DNA of 64,000 nucleotides from Antedon mediterranea (lineage: Eukaryota > Echinodermata > Crinoidea > Comatulida > Antedonidae): contig NC_092676.1 of NCBI RefSeq assembly GCF_964355755.1, positions 4,570,288 through 4,634,287 of the forward strand, in the 5' to 3' direction. The notes below the pieces were generated by a model that worked only from the letters and a program-made list of their open reading frames with translations, ran no database searches and was not told the DNA's origin. Below are positions 48,621 to 62,053 of this stretch, piece by piece. The translations under genes were made by a program, and so were the position numbers. The stretch's first letter is position 1, and the number at the start of each line of letters is the position of its first letter.

Positions 48621-50998
48621 AGTTTTAGTATGACTGTAGTAGCTGTCTTTCCAACTATTTGTTACGCAAACAAACAATATTTTTACGCTAAAACTAACGT
48701 CGAGGCTATTAATGAAGGTATTGGGAACATCACTTGGGAATCCATTGAATGTGAATCGGTTAATGGAGTATGGTCTAATTTTATTACCAAATTTATGGAA
48801 TGTGTGAATTTACATATCCCACATAGAAATCAACGCCGAAAGACCAAGCCCTGGATTTTCCCCGAAATTAAAAAAATGGCAGTCAAAAAGAGAAAATTGT
48901 TTAACCGCGCTAGACAAGTGGAAACATTAATGACTGGACTGCTTATAAAAAACTGCGTAATAAAATAAGATATGTCACAAATCGTTCCCACAGTAAATAT
49001 ATTGATGAATTAATGGGAAAAGCTGATAATATGAAGCAATTCTGGCAGTATGTCCAGTCTAAACGGAAGTCTGCAAATTGTTCTTCATTTGTGATTAATG
49101 ATACAATGTGCTCCGATCCAAGGACAATTGCGAACGCGTTTAATTCACTATTCGAATCTTATTTTACCCAGAATGACCCATTAACAGATGAATCTACATC
49201 ACCCAGACTAGAGGTTACTACTCTAGCAAACATTATTGTCCATTCCATTGTTGTTTTCAGGAAGATCATGAAACTCTCTTTGGGCAAAGCTGCCGGGCCC
49301 GATGGCATTACATCTCAAATGTTAAAACTCTGTGCCAAAGGTTTATCGCCATTACTTGCCGATGTTTTTAACTTCAGTTTGGAAAGTGGTGAACTTCCTT
49401 CGGCATGGAAATGTGCAAACATCGCACCAGTCCATAAGAAGCTCAGCAAGACGAACCTATGCAACTATAGACCAATTGCACTGACATCTTTGTTCTCAAA
49501 GGTGCTCGAGAGTATTGTCACCGATGAACTCCGTCTTCATCTGAACGAATTTGGACTCATGTTTGATGGCCAATATGGTTTTACTCCAGGAAAATCTTGT
49601 TCCTCAGTTTTGGCTGAGGCTACAACATCCTGGGTTAAGGCTTTAGATAATGGGGCACCACGGATTGATGTCGTGGCTCTTGATTACAGTAGGGCATTTG
49701 ATTCCATCTCGCATGACAATCTGGTGAATAAGCTTTCAAAAACGTATGGTGTTGGCGGTGTATTATTAAAATGGATTAACTCTTTCTTATCTGGTCGTAA
49801 GCAAAGAGTAATTTTTAATGGTGTCCAATCTGACTGGTGTTTAGTCAAGTCAGGTGTCCCCCAGGGGTCAGTCTTGGGGCCATTATTGTTCAACATTTAC
49901 GTGAATGACTTAAATCTTCACTTGGAAAGTAAACCGTACCAATATGCTGACGATACATTTATTAGTAAAGCAGTTTATTCTTATTGTGATTTTATTTCCT
50001 TACAGAGAGACATTAACAAAATCTCTGAATGGTCTATTTTAAACAAACTTATTTTAAACCCTACTAAATGTAACATCTTGTCTATCGATAGAAGGAGAGC
50101 TCCATCTTCTAATGACTATGTACTTAACGATCAGGTTATTGCACATTGCACATCTGAAAATTCTTGGTGTGTACATATCCGATGATTTGTCATGGTCTAA
50201 ACAAGTCCATGAGGTTGTAAATAAGTGTAATAGAACACTGGGTCTTGTTAGAGCAATTGCTGGTGGTTGTTCTACGGGCCGTTCTTTTAAAATTATACCA
50301 GTGTCTAGTCCTCCCTCATATACAGTACTGTTGCGAGGTGTGGTACCCTTATCGCATATGTCAAATTTAAATGATTGAGCAAATCCAGAGACGGGCCACC
50401 CGGTTGATCTTACATCAACGTCGTCAGGAAGAGTCATATGATGGGAGACTAGACACTCTTGATATCCCATCCACAATCGCTATTAGAGATTGTTATACTG
50501 TTCTATTTGTTTGCAATGTTTTACTTTATCATCAAAGATCTATTATTTATAATTTACTCATAGTTAATAATCGTCATGATACTCTCACTTTCAAGCATCT
50601 TCGCTCCAGTAATGATATGTCAAAATTTTGCATCCCGACCAGATTCACTAGAACTTGGAATTCCATACCCAATGAGATTCGTGATATTTTTGTTAATGGT
50701 TCTTTTATTAATTTTAAATTATCTCTAAAGCTATATTTTAAATGTCGGAGAGAAACTTTTTAAATTTTTAAATGAAATGATATGTCTACTATATTTGTAT
50801 ATTTGTATATATTCTTGTTATTTGTTATTTATGTATTGGAGAGACACACCTTACCGGTGACAGCGTTTGTTTAATGCTTTTTTCTTTCCTCGGCCTCGTG
50901 TCTTGTTTTTTATATATATATATATATATTTTTATGTTTTTTTTGTAATTATTATTATTTTATGTTTATTGCCGAAATGAATAAAATAAAAATATAAT
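48620..50998 (+). pseudogene. 5'-truncated LINE with reverse transcriptase (jockey/CR1-like)
   Basis: Pieces of one ORF in three frames: 48630-48968 (end of endonuclease and linker), 49013-50185 (RT), and 50371-50763 (C-terminus), with frame breaks near 48965, about 50130 and 50375. RT motifs: GKAAGPDGI, NYRPIALTSLFSKVLE, VALDYSRAFDSISHD, SGVPQGSVLGPLLFNIYVNDL and the catalytic YADDT. The 3' end has an (AT)n run (50914-50929) and an AATAAAATAAAAATATA tail. It is a dead copy; the family differs from the LINE at 32839-36478. Confidence 0.82.
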
Positions 50999-51744
50999 AC
51001 TGGGCCCTTGCTATTTTTGTTTAAAGCTCTTGACATCATAGCGCCCTCTACATAAAATGGAATACAGTACGTGTTTAGCTGCTGCTGAATACATTTCTAA
51101 CAATGAACTTATAATCAAGGTTCTTTGGTTCTAGTCTTTTCGACGTGCGCCGGAAGACGTTTTAAAAATAAATTAAGGTAGGGAGGGAGGCCTACAGCTA
51201 GGCGTCAGGTAATTGTACAGTAGCTAAGGAGCAATATTTCACTCCATTGTTGAAGGCCTGCACAATTGCAATTATTACTGCAGGCAATCCTCGAGATAAT
51301 CACATCCCGATATTCAAACAAGCGTATAAAAAAAGACAATACAATTCTTTTGTATACGATTGTTTATCTACAGGTAATTGCAGAATCTAAATATATGGCA
51401 CGCCATATGTGCCTTAATTGAAGAGACCCAATAATTCTTCAGTCAGACTCAAAGTCGATAGTTAAGTTCCGGGTTCATTTTGAAGTCGCTATGCTATTTA
51501 AAAATACTGGATCATACGACTGATACTTACTAGTTGCGCTACGTGCAAATAATTTCAATTTTTGCATACAAATTAAAAAATAATTTTGTGTTGCCCACTA
51601 AAACATGAAATGAAATCATAATTAAATTAGACTTTGAATAGGTTATTTTGTAGTTTTTTTAAACATTATTTTTCAGGTGGACAATACATCTTTAATATTT
51701 CATTTGTACTGTAGTACAGTATTTAGCACGGTAAGCTGAGAATC
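50999..51744. other. intergenic DNA upstream of gene 8
   Basis: No gene. The last part resembles the right end of MITE family 2 (GTGGACAATACATCTTTAA, 51678-51696). The rest is unremarkable. Confidence 0.5.
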
Positions 51745-54391
<2,647 letters not shown>

Positions 54392-54448
54392 AAAGCAATA
54401 GGAATTACGTTTCAATAGATGAAACATACGTTTAGTAAGAAAAGATTT

Positions 54449-54797
54449 AAAGCCGATTTTCTACTAGGCAAATTTGCGAATCCAACGTTACGAAGAGAAC
54501 AAATCGCCTACTCGCTTTCCACTTTAGCTGCGACATTCATGTTCCTCGCGTGGCTGCTGCTGAGGTTTTCGATTCGCATGATGAGTGCTCATGAAAGCGT
54601 CTTAGCTCATTTTCTGAGCTGTGATTGGTTGCGCAATATTTCGCTTTGCAAAAAGTAGAAACAATTCGAACTAGTGCAGCGAAAAATCGAAGGAACTAGA
54701 ATTCGGAGTATGACAGACCGAAACTCGAATGCGCATAAGCAGAGCATGACGCTTTCGATTCCCGCGAACAAATTCGCCTAGTGGAAAATCGGCTTAG
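54449..54797. mobile_element. MITE family 3 (CCGATTTTC ends)
   Basis: Inverted ends AAGCCGATTTTCTACTAGGC and complement, with a further GCAAATTTGCGAA/GCGAACAAATTCGCC pair. The open frame inside is a chance product. Confidence 0.65.
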
Positions 54798-54848
54798 TGA
54801 TCAAGACCGCCGATCCGTTTCTGCTAAAACACGCGAGTTATTGCAGGA

Positions 54849-55090
54849 GGTTCTGTTTACACAGAGGTACACAATGTTAAGCTCTGTCTACACTATTAGA
54901 TTAGTTTGACAAAAAATGTGATGTGCTCAAATACGGTGGTAATATGCCCAAATATGGTAGTGATAATCCGAAATATGGTAGTGATATGCCCAATGGTAGT
55001 GGTATAACATCACCATGTCCATAGTGGGGCACATAAAGTTTAATAGTGTAGACAGAGCTTAGCATTGTGTACCTCTGTGTAAACAGAACC
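54849..55090. mobile_element. MITE family 1 copy within a larger palindrome
   Basis: Outer arms 54849-54898 and 55041-55090 match at 49 of 50 positions. The inner half of each arm is the family 1 end (AGCTCTGTCTACACTAT); the outer half (GGTTCTGTTTACACAGAGG) is not found at other copies. Confidence 0.75.
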
Positions 55091-55288
55091 AGCAATACAT
55101 GATAGTTAATACAACGATGTCCTTGTTTCCTATTGGCTATGTAACTACAGTCTGCTATTTTCCCGCAATATTTTAAAGCGCCCGGATCTTGCCGTTGATT
55201 GCCACTTGCTGTTATTGTAAATTATTAAATTATTATTCATTTTCTTTTGATCATCACAGTATTGCTTCTTTTTACTAATTATGAATTT

Positions 55289-55501
55289 AGACATTTAAAG
55301 CAAAAAAATAGTCAAATTGGCTGTCAGCCAATTTGATTTTTTGGTTGAATTTAACCATTTATTATGTTATTTTATAAGTGAAACATTTTTTTCGTTTTTT
55401 TTTCTACAGAAGTGATTATTATTATTAAAACTACACAATTACCTATTCAAAGTCTGATAAACTTCATTTTTTATGTTTTGGGGGACAATACATCTTTAAC
55501 C
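55289..55501. mobile_element. MITE family 2, partial copy
   Basis: Holds the hairpin core (TTGGCTGTCAGCCAA) and the right end GGGGACAATACATCTTTAA. The left end is missing. Confidence 0.55.
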
Positions 55502-56390
55502 GATATAGAATAGGCCTATGGTGAAAGAAATGTCCGTATTTCGTAATAAATTATGTCATAATGTTAATATGAATATGTTTGTTTTATCACCTACCAGTAG
55601 GCCTATAGTTAAGATGCTCTTGATACAATATAGATGCTAGGGCCATGGTTATTGTAGAAAAAATATTTATAAAAATCAGATAGATTTAGCTGTCGCAATC
55701 TGATGTTTGTGCGTACAACACCCAGAAGAAATAACAGAACAGAAATAAAAGAACACGTTTTAAGCCGATATCGACTCGACATCTGAACTTTGGAACAAAA
55801 TAATATTCGTATTTGAAAATAAACCATATTGTAATGTAGATGAACTGGTTGCTTAGCTGTGATATTTATCTTTCATATTTATTCCTACGGACTAAGGTTT
55901 ATTTGAAAGTTTCCTTGATACAGCGGCACATGTTCGTTACATTATGATAGGCCTACTGACTATACACATTCATGACAAGCTTCGACTGATGCACATCAGA
56001 TTAGGATTATTGATACTAGGCCAACATGATATAGCCCTTGACTTACTTTTATTGTAAATGCTATTCATAAATGCACTATAAATCAGTTGATAAGACTTAT
56101 TGACAAAATCTCCCAAAACAATCAAAAGGATTGTGGTCATATCTGTATGTTTAAGGTACAGCAGAGTGGTGATTGAGGCGTTTCATACGTATAGAATACT
56201 AGGCCGACTGAAACCAGCTGAAACGAAGAAGAAGAGTTTTTGTTTTAAGGATTACAGAAGACTGTATCGTTCTGTAAGTGAGGTTCATGATTATTCTTTT
56301 TCTTTTTAACACATAGGCCTAATGTTTTATTAGAACCAAAAAGTTATTAACGTGAAAAAAATTGTGATTATGTTCTAGTTTAATAATCTT
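55502..56390. other. intergenic DNA
   Basis: No gene or recognised repeat beyond three TAGGCCTA palindromes. Confidence 0.4.
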
Positions 56391-56860
56391 GTTCTTTTAT
56401 TTGCACGGCGGCCGGACCATGAACCACATAATATTTTATTAGATACCAGCAACTAATTAACATGAAAGCCGGTTGATCTCCATTTGTGATTATGCTCTAT
56501 TGAACAAAGTATCTCTAGTTAATCTCAGTTGTTCTTTTTATTTGCACGGTGGCCGGACCGTGAAACACATAATATTTTATTAGAGACCAGTAAGTAGGCT
56601 AATTAACAGCCGGAATTGATCCTCACTTGTGATTAAATGTTCTAATGAACATTGTGTCTATTTAATCTTGTTCAGGACCCAAGTGGAAACAAGGAAACTT
56701 GTCTTGGCTATCCTTGTGATCAAGGTCTTTGCAAAATGTTTCCATTTCAGTTTTATTTTGATATTTATGTACAGTATTCTAATTGACCTCGAGAAACTCA
56801 AAACTCAAACTTTTTATTTGCACGGCGGCTGGACCGTGAAACGTATAATATTTTATTAAA
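56391..56860. repeat. repeat block with GCACGGCGGCCGGACC units, upstream of gene 9
   Basis: A unit of about 130-260 bp (TTTATTTGCACGGCGGC, ...CATAATATTTTATTAGA) occurs three times here (about 56397, 56538, 56811). The middle part, including GGAAACTTGTCTTGGCTATC, resembles LINE 3' ends. The block recurs at 58938-59290 in intron 2 of gene 9. Confidence 0.6.
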
Positions 56861-56875
56861 GACCAGCAACTAATT

Positions 56876-57274
56876 AAAGATGTATTGTCCCCTAACAAAT
56901 AATTGTGTTGTTTTGTTGTTGAATATACCATTTCAATGTCACCTAATAGTTATCCAGTTTGTCCGAAAAAAATGTGTTTACCTAAAAAAATGTAAATTAA
57001 AGCAAACAAATTGTCAAATTGGCTTCCAGCAAATGGGTTTTTGGTTGAATTTAACCATTATTTTGTCATTTTATAACTGAAAACATTAATGTTTTCCGGT
57101 TTTTTTTATTTTGTATTACTTTGTAATGTAACCAAGTTATGTAATGTATACTGTTTTATGAAATATAGAAAATAAAATTTAAAAAAAAGAAAGTGATAAC
57201 TTGATTAAAACTACAATCAAAGTCTGATTTTATTAATCTTTATTTTTCATGTTTTGGGGGACAATACGTCTTTA
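56876..57274. mobile_element. MITE family 2, full copy upstream of gene 9
   Basis: Ends AAAGATGTATTGTCCCC and GGGGGACAATACGTCTTT are inverted, preceded and followed by TTAA/TAAC-type sequence. No coding. Confidence 0.65.
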
Positions 57275-57483
57275 ACATGAAAGCCGGTTGATCCCTACTT
57301 GTGATAACAATAATATACTCAAGTCTTTCAAATCCAGCCCTATGCCTAAAAAAGACTTATTTATAATAAATATTGATAAATAAAGTTCAATTATTAGTTC
57401 AATAGATAATTTTTTAATTAGTTTCAAAAGACTAAATTCTCTTTTTTTTTATTTAAGTGTTAATAGAAATATTCAGAAGTACG

Positions 57484-60400
57484 ATGTCATCAGAAACAAA
57501 CAAAGAACATGCAGAGATTGATCGTGTTGTTGGTGGTGTCAGACATCCTTGGGGTACTTCAGATAAACTCTTAGAGGCAATGAAAACATTCAAAGTTCGT
57601 CAAGATGATATTTGGGTTATCACATTTCCAAAGGCTGGTAAGTGAAAAAGACACGATGCATTACATAACAACAAAACTATAATTCTACTGTACAACAATA
57701 CGAATGATACCGAGTGGTTGGTTTGCCTAGGCATCCGTACATTCAATCACAACTTTTCCATTCTTATTGTCCTTGCGTCCTGCCTCGCTTTCAGTCTCGA
57801 ACACACTTCACTGCAAGTCTTTATTCCATAATTACACAGTCCCATATCCACTGTCCAGAAAGCCTACCATCTCCGACTTGTACCGTCTCGATAGTGTGTC
57901 CTTCCCTTGTATCGCACACCCAACACAGCTTTCCATCACAACGCTCCCTTCTGATTCGTCTACTTGACCACCGGCGACTTGATTCATTTGCATGCGACAC
58001 CTGATTATCGTCACACGTAACACAACCCTGGAACTAGGTCAGGATTGAACCCTGGAACTAGGTCAGGATTGAACCCTGGAACTAGGTCAGGATTGAACCC
58101 TGGAACTAGGTCAGGATTGAACCCTGGACCTTGGGATTGGAAAGCAAGCACGTTAACCACCAAGCTACAGCTCCACTACATTTACATTTTTTCATGATTT
58201 ATTTTAGGCACCACGTGGATGCAGGAAATAATGTCAGTACTGTACCATGATTGTAATGTTGTGAAAGCAGACGAGAAGGCAATTGATGATCGCTTTGCTT
58301 TCCTAGATTTTGAAGACAAAAAATCAGATTCTCCCTACGTGTTAGCAGCCAAAAAACCTTCTCCACGATTTCTGAAGACTCATCTACCGAGTCACCAGAT
58401 GGCCAGTGAACTAACTAACAAGAAACCAAAGGTGGGCCTGGCTACGGATCTACCGTTTATCTTTCGTTAACAGGAAGGCATAATTCGTTTACAGGCCTCT
58501 TAAGTGTCATCCATGGTATACTGTTCATCTTCATATTAACACGTTTTTTGTATAATATTATATAGCCTATATGTATCTACAATTCAATTCAATAGCATTT
58601 CTTCAATAATGGTAAGACAAATAATACAAGAATAATAAACAATAAGAAACAGTAATACAATACAAAAACAAGAAAAGGTAAATAAAAGAAAGGAATGCCA
58701 TCATTGGTTGTGATGATTAGAAGAGTTAATTCATAAGAAAACATCTTGGATATTTAATGAGGTTATTTTTATCACAGTCTATTAGGCCTACTCGTTTTTC
58801 TTGAGTATATATGCTGATACTGTTATTTTGTTTGCTTCAATGTTTTCGAATGGTACGTGACCGGCGAGCGTGAGGCTTTGGGGAAGGGGATTGCTAGTAG
58901 ACCTAGGCCTAGTAAAGAGAACTTACATTACAAGTAATTAAGCCGGTTGATCCTCATTTGTGATTACGTTCTATTGAACAAAGTATCTCTAGTTAATCTC
59001 AGTTGAACTTTTTATTTGCACGGCGGCCGGACCGTGAAACACATAATAGAGACCAGTAAGTAATTAACAGCCGGAATTGATCCTCACCTGTGATTAAATG
59101 TTCTAATGAACATTGTGTCTATTTAATCTTGTTTAGGACCCAAGTGAAAACAAGGAAACTTGTCTTGGCTATCCTTGTGATCAAGGTCTGTTCCTTTGCG
59201 GAAATGTTTTCTATTTTTATATTAATTATGTGCAGTATTTTAATTGACCTTGATTATTTAATAAAGAAACTCAAAACTCAAACTAGTAAAGATAACTTAA
59301 ATAATTTCTTAAGAATATACCCTTTCTTTTAATAGATAGTGTATGTTTCAAGAAATCCGAAAGATAACGCCGTGTCTCTCTTTCACTTTCACCAGTCGCT
59401 TAGACTCTTGAAAACGTACGATTCTTGGGATGACTATTATAACGCATTTTGTGCTGGTGACGGTAACTTAAATTTCTTTTTTTTTGTGTGTGTGGGAAAT
59501 CGAATTCACTTTCTTCATACAGTATAACAAACTTAATTTTATTACATTCAATTTTTCAATATTATATTAAGCGTACTAACATTCTATTAAATAACTCTGT
59601 AATGTGTTTATAAAATTTCTTTCATAACAAGAAAAAAGTTAGTTTTGCTATGCCTCAATCTCAATATTTAGTATATTTATTTAAATAATGAAATATTTAA
59701 AAAAATCAATATTAGCCTAGTTACCGTATGAAACTTCTCATTGTTATATTAGTTCATGGTGGTTCGTGGTTTGACATGAACCTGTATTGGTGGAATAGAA
59801 GAAATGATGACAATGTATTATTTGTCAAATACGAAGATATGAAAAAGGTAATTACAGCATTCAAGATTCAAGATTCAAGAAATTTTATTTGTCCATAAAA
59901 ATGGAAATTCACTTTGCTTGGTAGATTAAAACAACAATATTGCAACAATTTAAAACGTGCAGTATTATAACAGATTAAAAATACAAGATAAAACGTTAAA
60001 AATACTGATAAAAATGTAAAACTATTTAAAAATTGCATTAACGTCTTACATTAGAATTAAAAATATGAATGCTATTTACAACGAAGGATTTTCTAGTTCT
60101 ACAAAGATTTGCTCTTGGAGGTCGTAGCCTAATACCTGATCTATTTAAGTTATAACAGTAATGTAACGGATGAGTGGGGTGTTTCATAATATTGTTTACT
60201 TTAAAAAAAATACTCTTTTCATTGATAAATGAACAAGGCGTTAGATCAGCTTTAATAATACGTTGTGCAATTTTACGTGGTCTATCAATTTTATTCTTAT
60301 CATTTTCAGTAAAGTTACCGTACCATAAAACCATCCAATGCTAAAAGATAAAATACTTTGAATAATACTTTGATAAAATAGAATTAAAATAGTGTTATCA

Positions 60401-61113
60401 ACTCTAATTTGCTTGAGTTTAAATAAATGTAGTAAAATATGTCATACTAATCTCTAATTCATCTGGGTTCAAATAATCTATTTTGAAAGTAGTCACTCGC
60501 ACATTATTTTTATTAAAAAAAGATATTTTTACATGTCAAAGTTCAGTTTAGAAAGAAAGTGAAGCTAATTAGACATACAGTGTTATCCCGTGAAAGATAC
60601 CAAATAATAATGTTTAGATATAAATAACTGAAATAAATGGAAATAATCATTAAAGCATATAAACTACAATGCTAATGAATTCATAAAAAAGAAGTCTGAA
60701 TTAAACAATATTGGATTTCGTTTCTGCAGGATCTAGGTGCAGCGATCACGAAGGTATCCAAGTTTTTTGGGTGGCCGATTCCTGATGGAAAACTCAAGGA
60801 GGTTGTTCAGCACTGTACATTTAGTAGTATGAAAAAGAATCCTACAACTAACTATGAGAAGATGAAAGAAATTGCTTCGAACCAAGATTTTCAATTTATG
60901 AGAAAGGGTAAGTTTTTTTTTATTTCTAAACACACACAAACACATACCATCATAACATTTTACCATGCTTTAATGACATTTTGGTTTCATCAAAATGTAG
61001 GACAAGTTGGTGACTGGAAGAACTATTTCACTGTGAGCCAAAGTGAAGCTTTTGATGTTCTGTATGAAAAAAAGATGAAAGGATCGGGTTTGACGTTTGC
61101 ATATGAACTTTGA
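57484..61113 (+). CDS. cytosolic sulfotransferase, SULT gene 9 (subfamily B)
   Basis: Coding exons: 57484-57637, 58208-58431, 59336-59462, 59753-59847, 60730-60907, 61001-61113 (296 residues). The N-terminus is nine codons longer than in gene 7 (MSSETNKEHAEIDRVV), as in gene 10. The loop is FPKAGTTWM; the catalytic His is H110 in KTHLP. The motif [23 protein letters not shown] and [10 protein letters not shown] are intact. Exon 3 ends in CAGD (elsewhere CDGD). An in-frame Met at 57457 would add nine residues, but an acceptor-like TTAATAG lies between it and 57484. Introns carry a tRNA-derived repeat, a LINE fragment and a duplicated block. Confidence 0.93.
58026..58180 (-). repeat. tRNA-derived SINE head with repeated B box, intron 1 of gene 9
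   Basis: On the minus strand TAGCTTGGTGGTTAACGTGC (A box) is followed by GGTTCAATCC (B box) 35-40 nt later. The B-box segment is then repeated: four exact 24-bp units (58026-58121; each includes CTGGAACTAGGTCAGG). Confidence 0.65.
58938..59290. repeat. duplicate of the 56391-56860 block in intron 2 of gene 9
   Basis: Shares GCACGGCGGCCGGACCGTG, ATTGATCCTCACCTGTG and AAGGAAACTTGTCTTGG segments in the same order. Confidence 0.65.
59858..60345 (-). pseudogene. LINE fragment (RT C-terminus) in intron 4 of gene 9
   Basis: Minus-strand frame 60334-60038 shows VLWYGNFTENDKNKIDR, a HPTHPLHYCYNLNRSGIRLR segment and a KSFVVNSI end, as in the C-terminal tail of the LINE at 9103. The 3' end carries short tandem repeats (about three TCTTGAA units, 59858-59880). 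It is 5'-truncated and dead. Confidence 0.7.
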
Positions 61114-62053
61114 ATGATTGTTTAATCAAAAATCAATCAAAATCAATTTCTTAATCAACGTACCAGCATCAGATGGGTAGCAGCTTATTATTTACACGTT
61201 TATTACTTTTATATTCATAAGTTGTGTTTCTTTTGCATATAATACTTTTGAAGAACTCTCGTTTTTATGAGTATTTTTCGTTAGATTTATATAATATACA
61301 AATAAAGTAAAGATGTATTGTCCACCAAAATCATGAAAAAAAAAATGAAAAAAAGTAATGCTTTCACTTATGAAACGATTAAATAAACGTTTAAAAATTA
61401 AATCAAAACAAATTTGACTATTTTTTACTTTGAATTACAGTTTTTTTCGATCCAATTTTTGTTCAAAGTGAATAACTATTGTGACATTAAAATAGCATAT
61501 TCAACAAAAAAAGTTCTATTCGTATTCGTATTCGTATTCAACAAATAGCTAAAACAAGTGTTATGTCAGAGCAGACTTAAATTATAAAATTGCTGGTTTA
61601 ATTTATTACGTAATAATAATATTACTATACTTTTACGAGACATGAACATCATACGATTGGTGTATTTTGAAAAATAAAAACATTTTAGCAAGCAGGGAGT
61701 ATCCGTGAGTTTGATTGACTGCTTTTATTGAGACCATACATTCTTGCTAGTACACTGTCATTGGCAATCGCCCAAAAACTAATTTATAGGCCTATTGATG
61801 AGTGAGTCCTGAAGGAACACGACGGCAAAGCTTGGTTTCAGTTATATTTTCTTAGGGCTGTGAAATCATTGGTAATTGTCATTGAATTATTTCTATTTGA
61901 ATTTAATGTATTTCAAGCAAAGTAGTAAGCCTCATTATTTTTTTTTATATACAGAAACTTAGAGTTTAGTACTTATTGTTATCGTTGAGGCAGAAAACAT
62001 TGTGTGAAAACAGATGAGTAATTCTTTCAATTGTAATACTTTACAGGAATAGG
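61114..62053. other. intergenic DNA between gene 9 and gene 10
   Basis: No gene. A MITE family 2 end (AAAGATGTATTGTCCACC) is at 61311-61328. A TATTCG tetrameric run (CGTATTCGTATTCGTATTC) is at about 61519-61538. An acceptor (TTTACAG) at 62040-62046 precedes the gene 10 start by seven bases, which suggests an untranslated first exon. Confidence 0.5.

Noticed and set aside
54419-54658. 79-codon open frame downstream of gene 8
   Set aside because: It lies inside the inverted ends of MITE family 3 and has no recognisable protein features.
57714-58023. Overlapping frames in intron 1 of gene 9
   Set aside because: Frames overlap on both strands, have no protein similarity I recognise, and sit inside a SULT intron next to a SINE.
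58026-58121. CRISPR-like array of 24-bp repeats
   Set aside because: Units are directly adjacent with no spacers, and the DNA is animal nuclear.
58122-58178. Functional tRNA gene
   Set aside because: A and B boxes are present, but the B-box part is reiterated and no clean acceptor stem or cloverleaf forms; tRNA-derived repeat is the better call.
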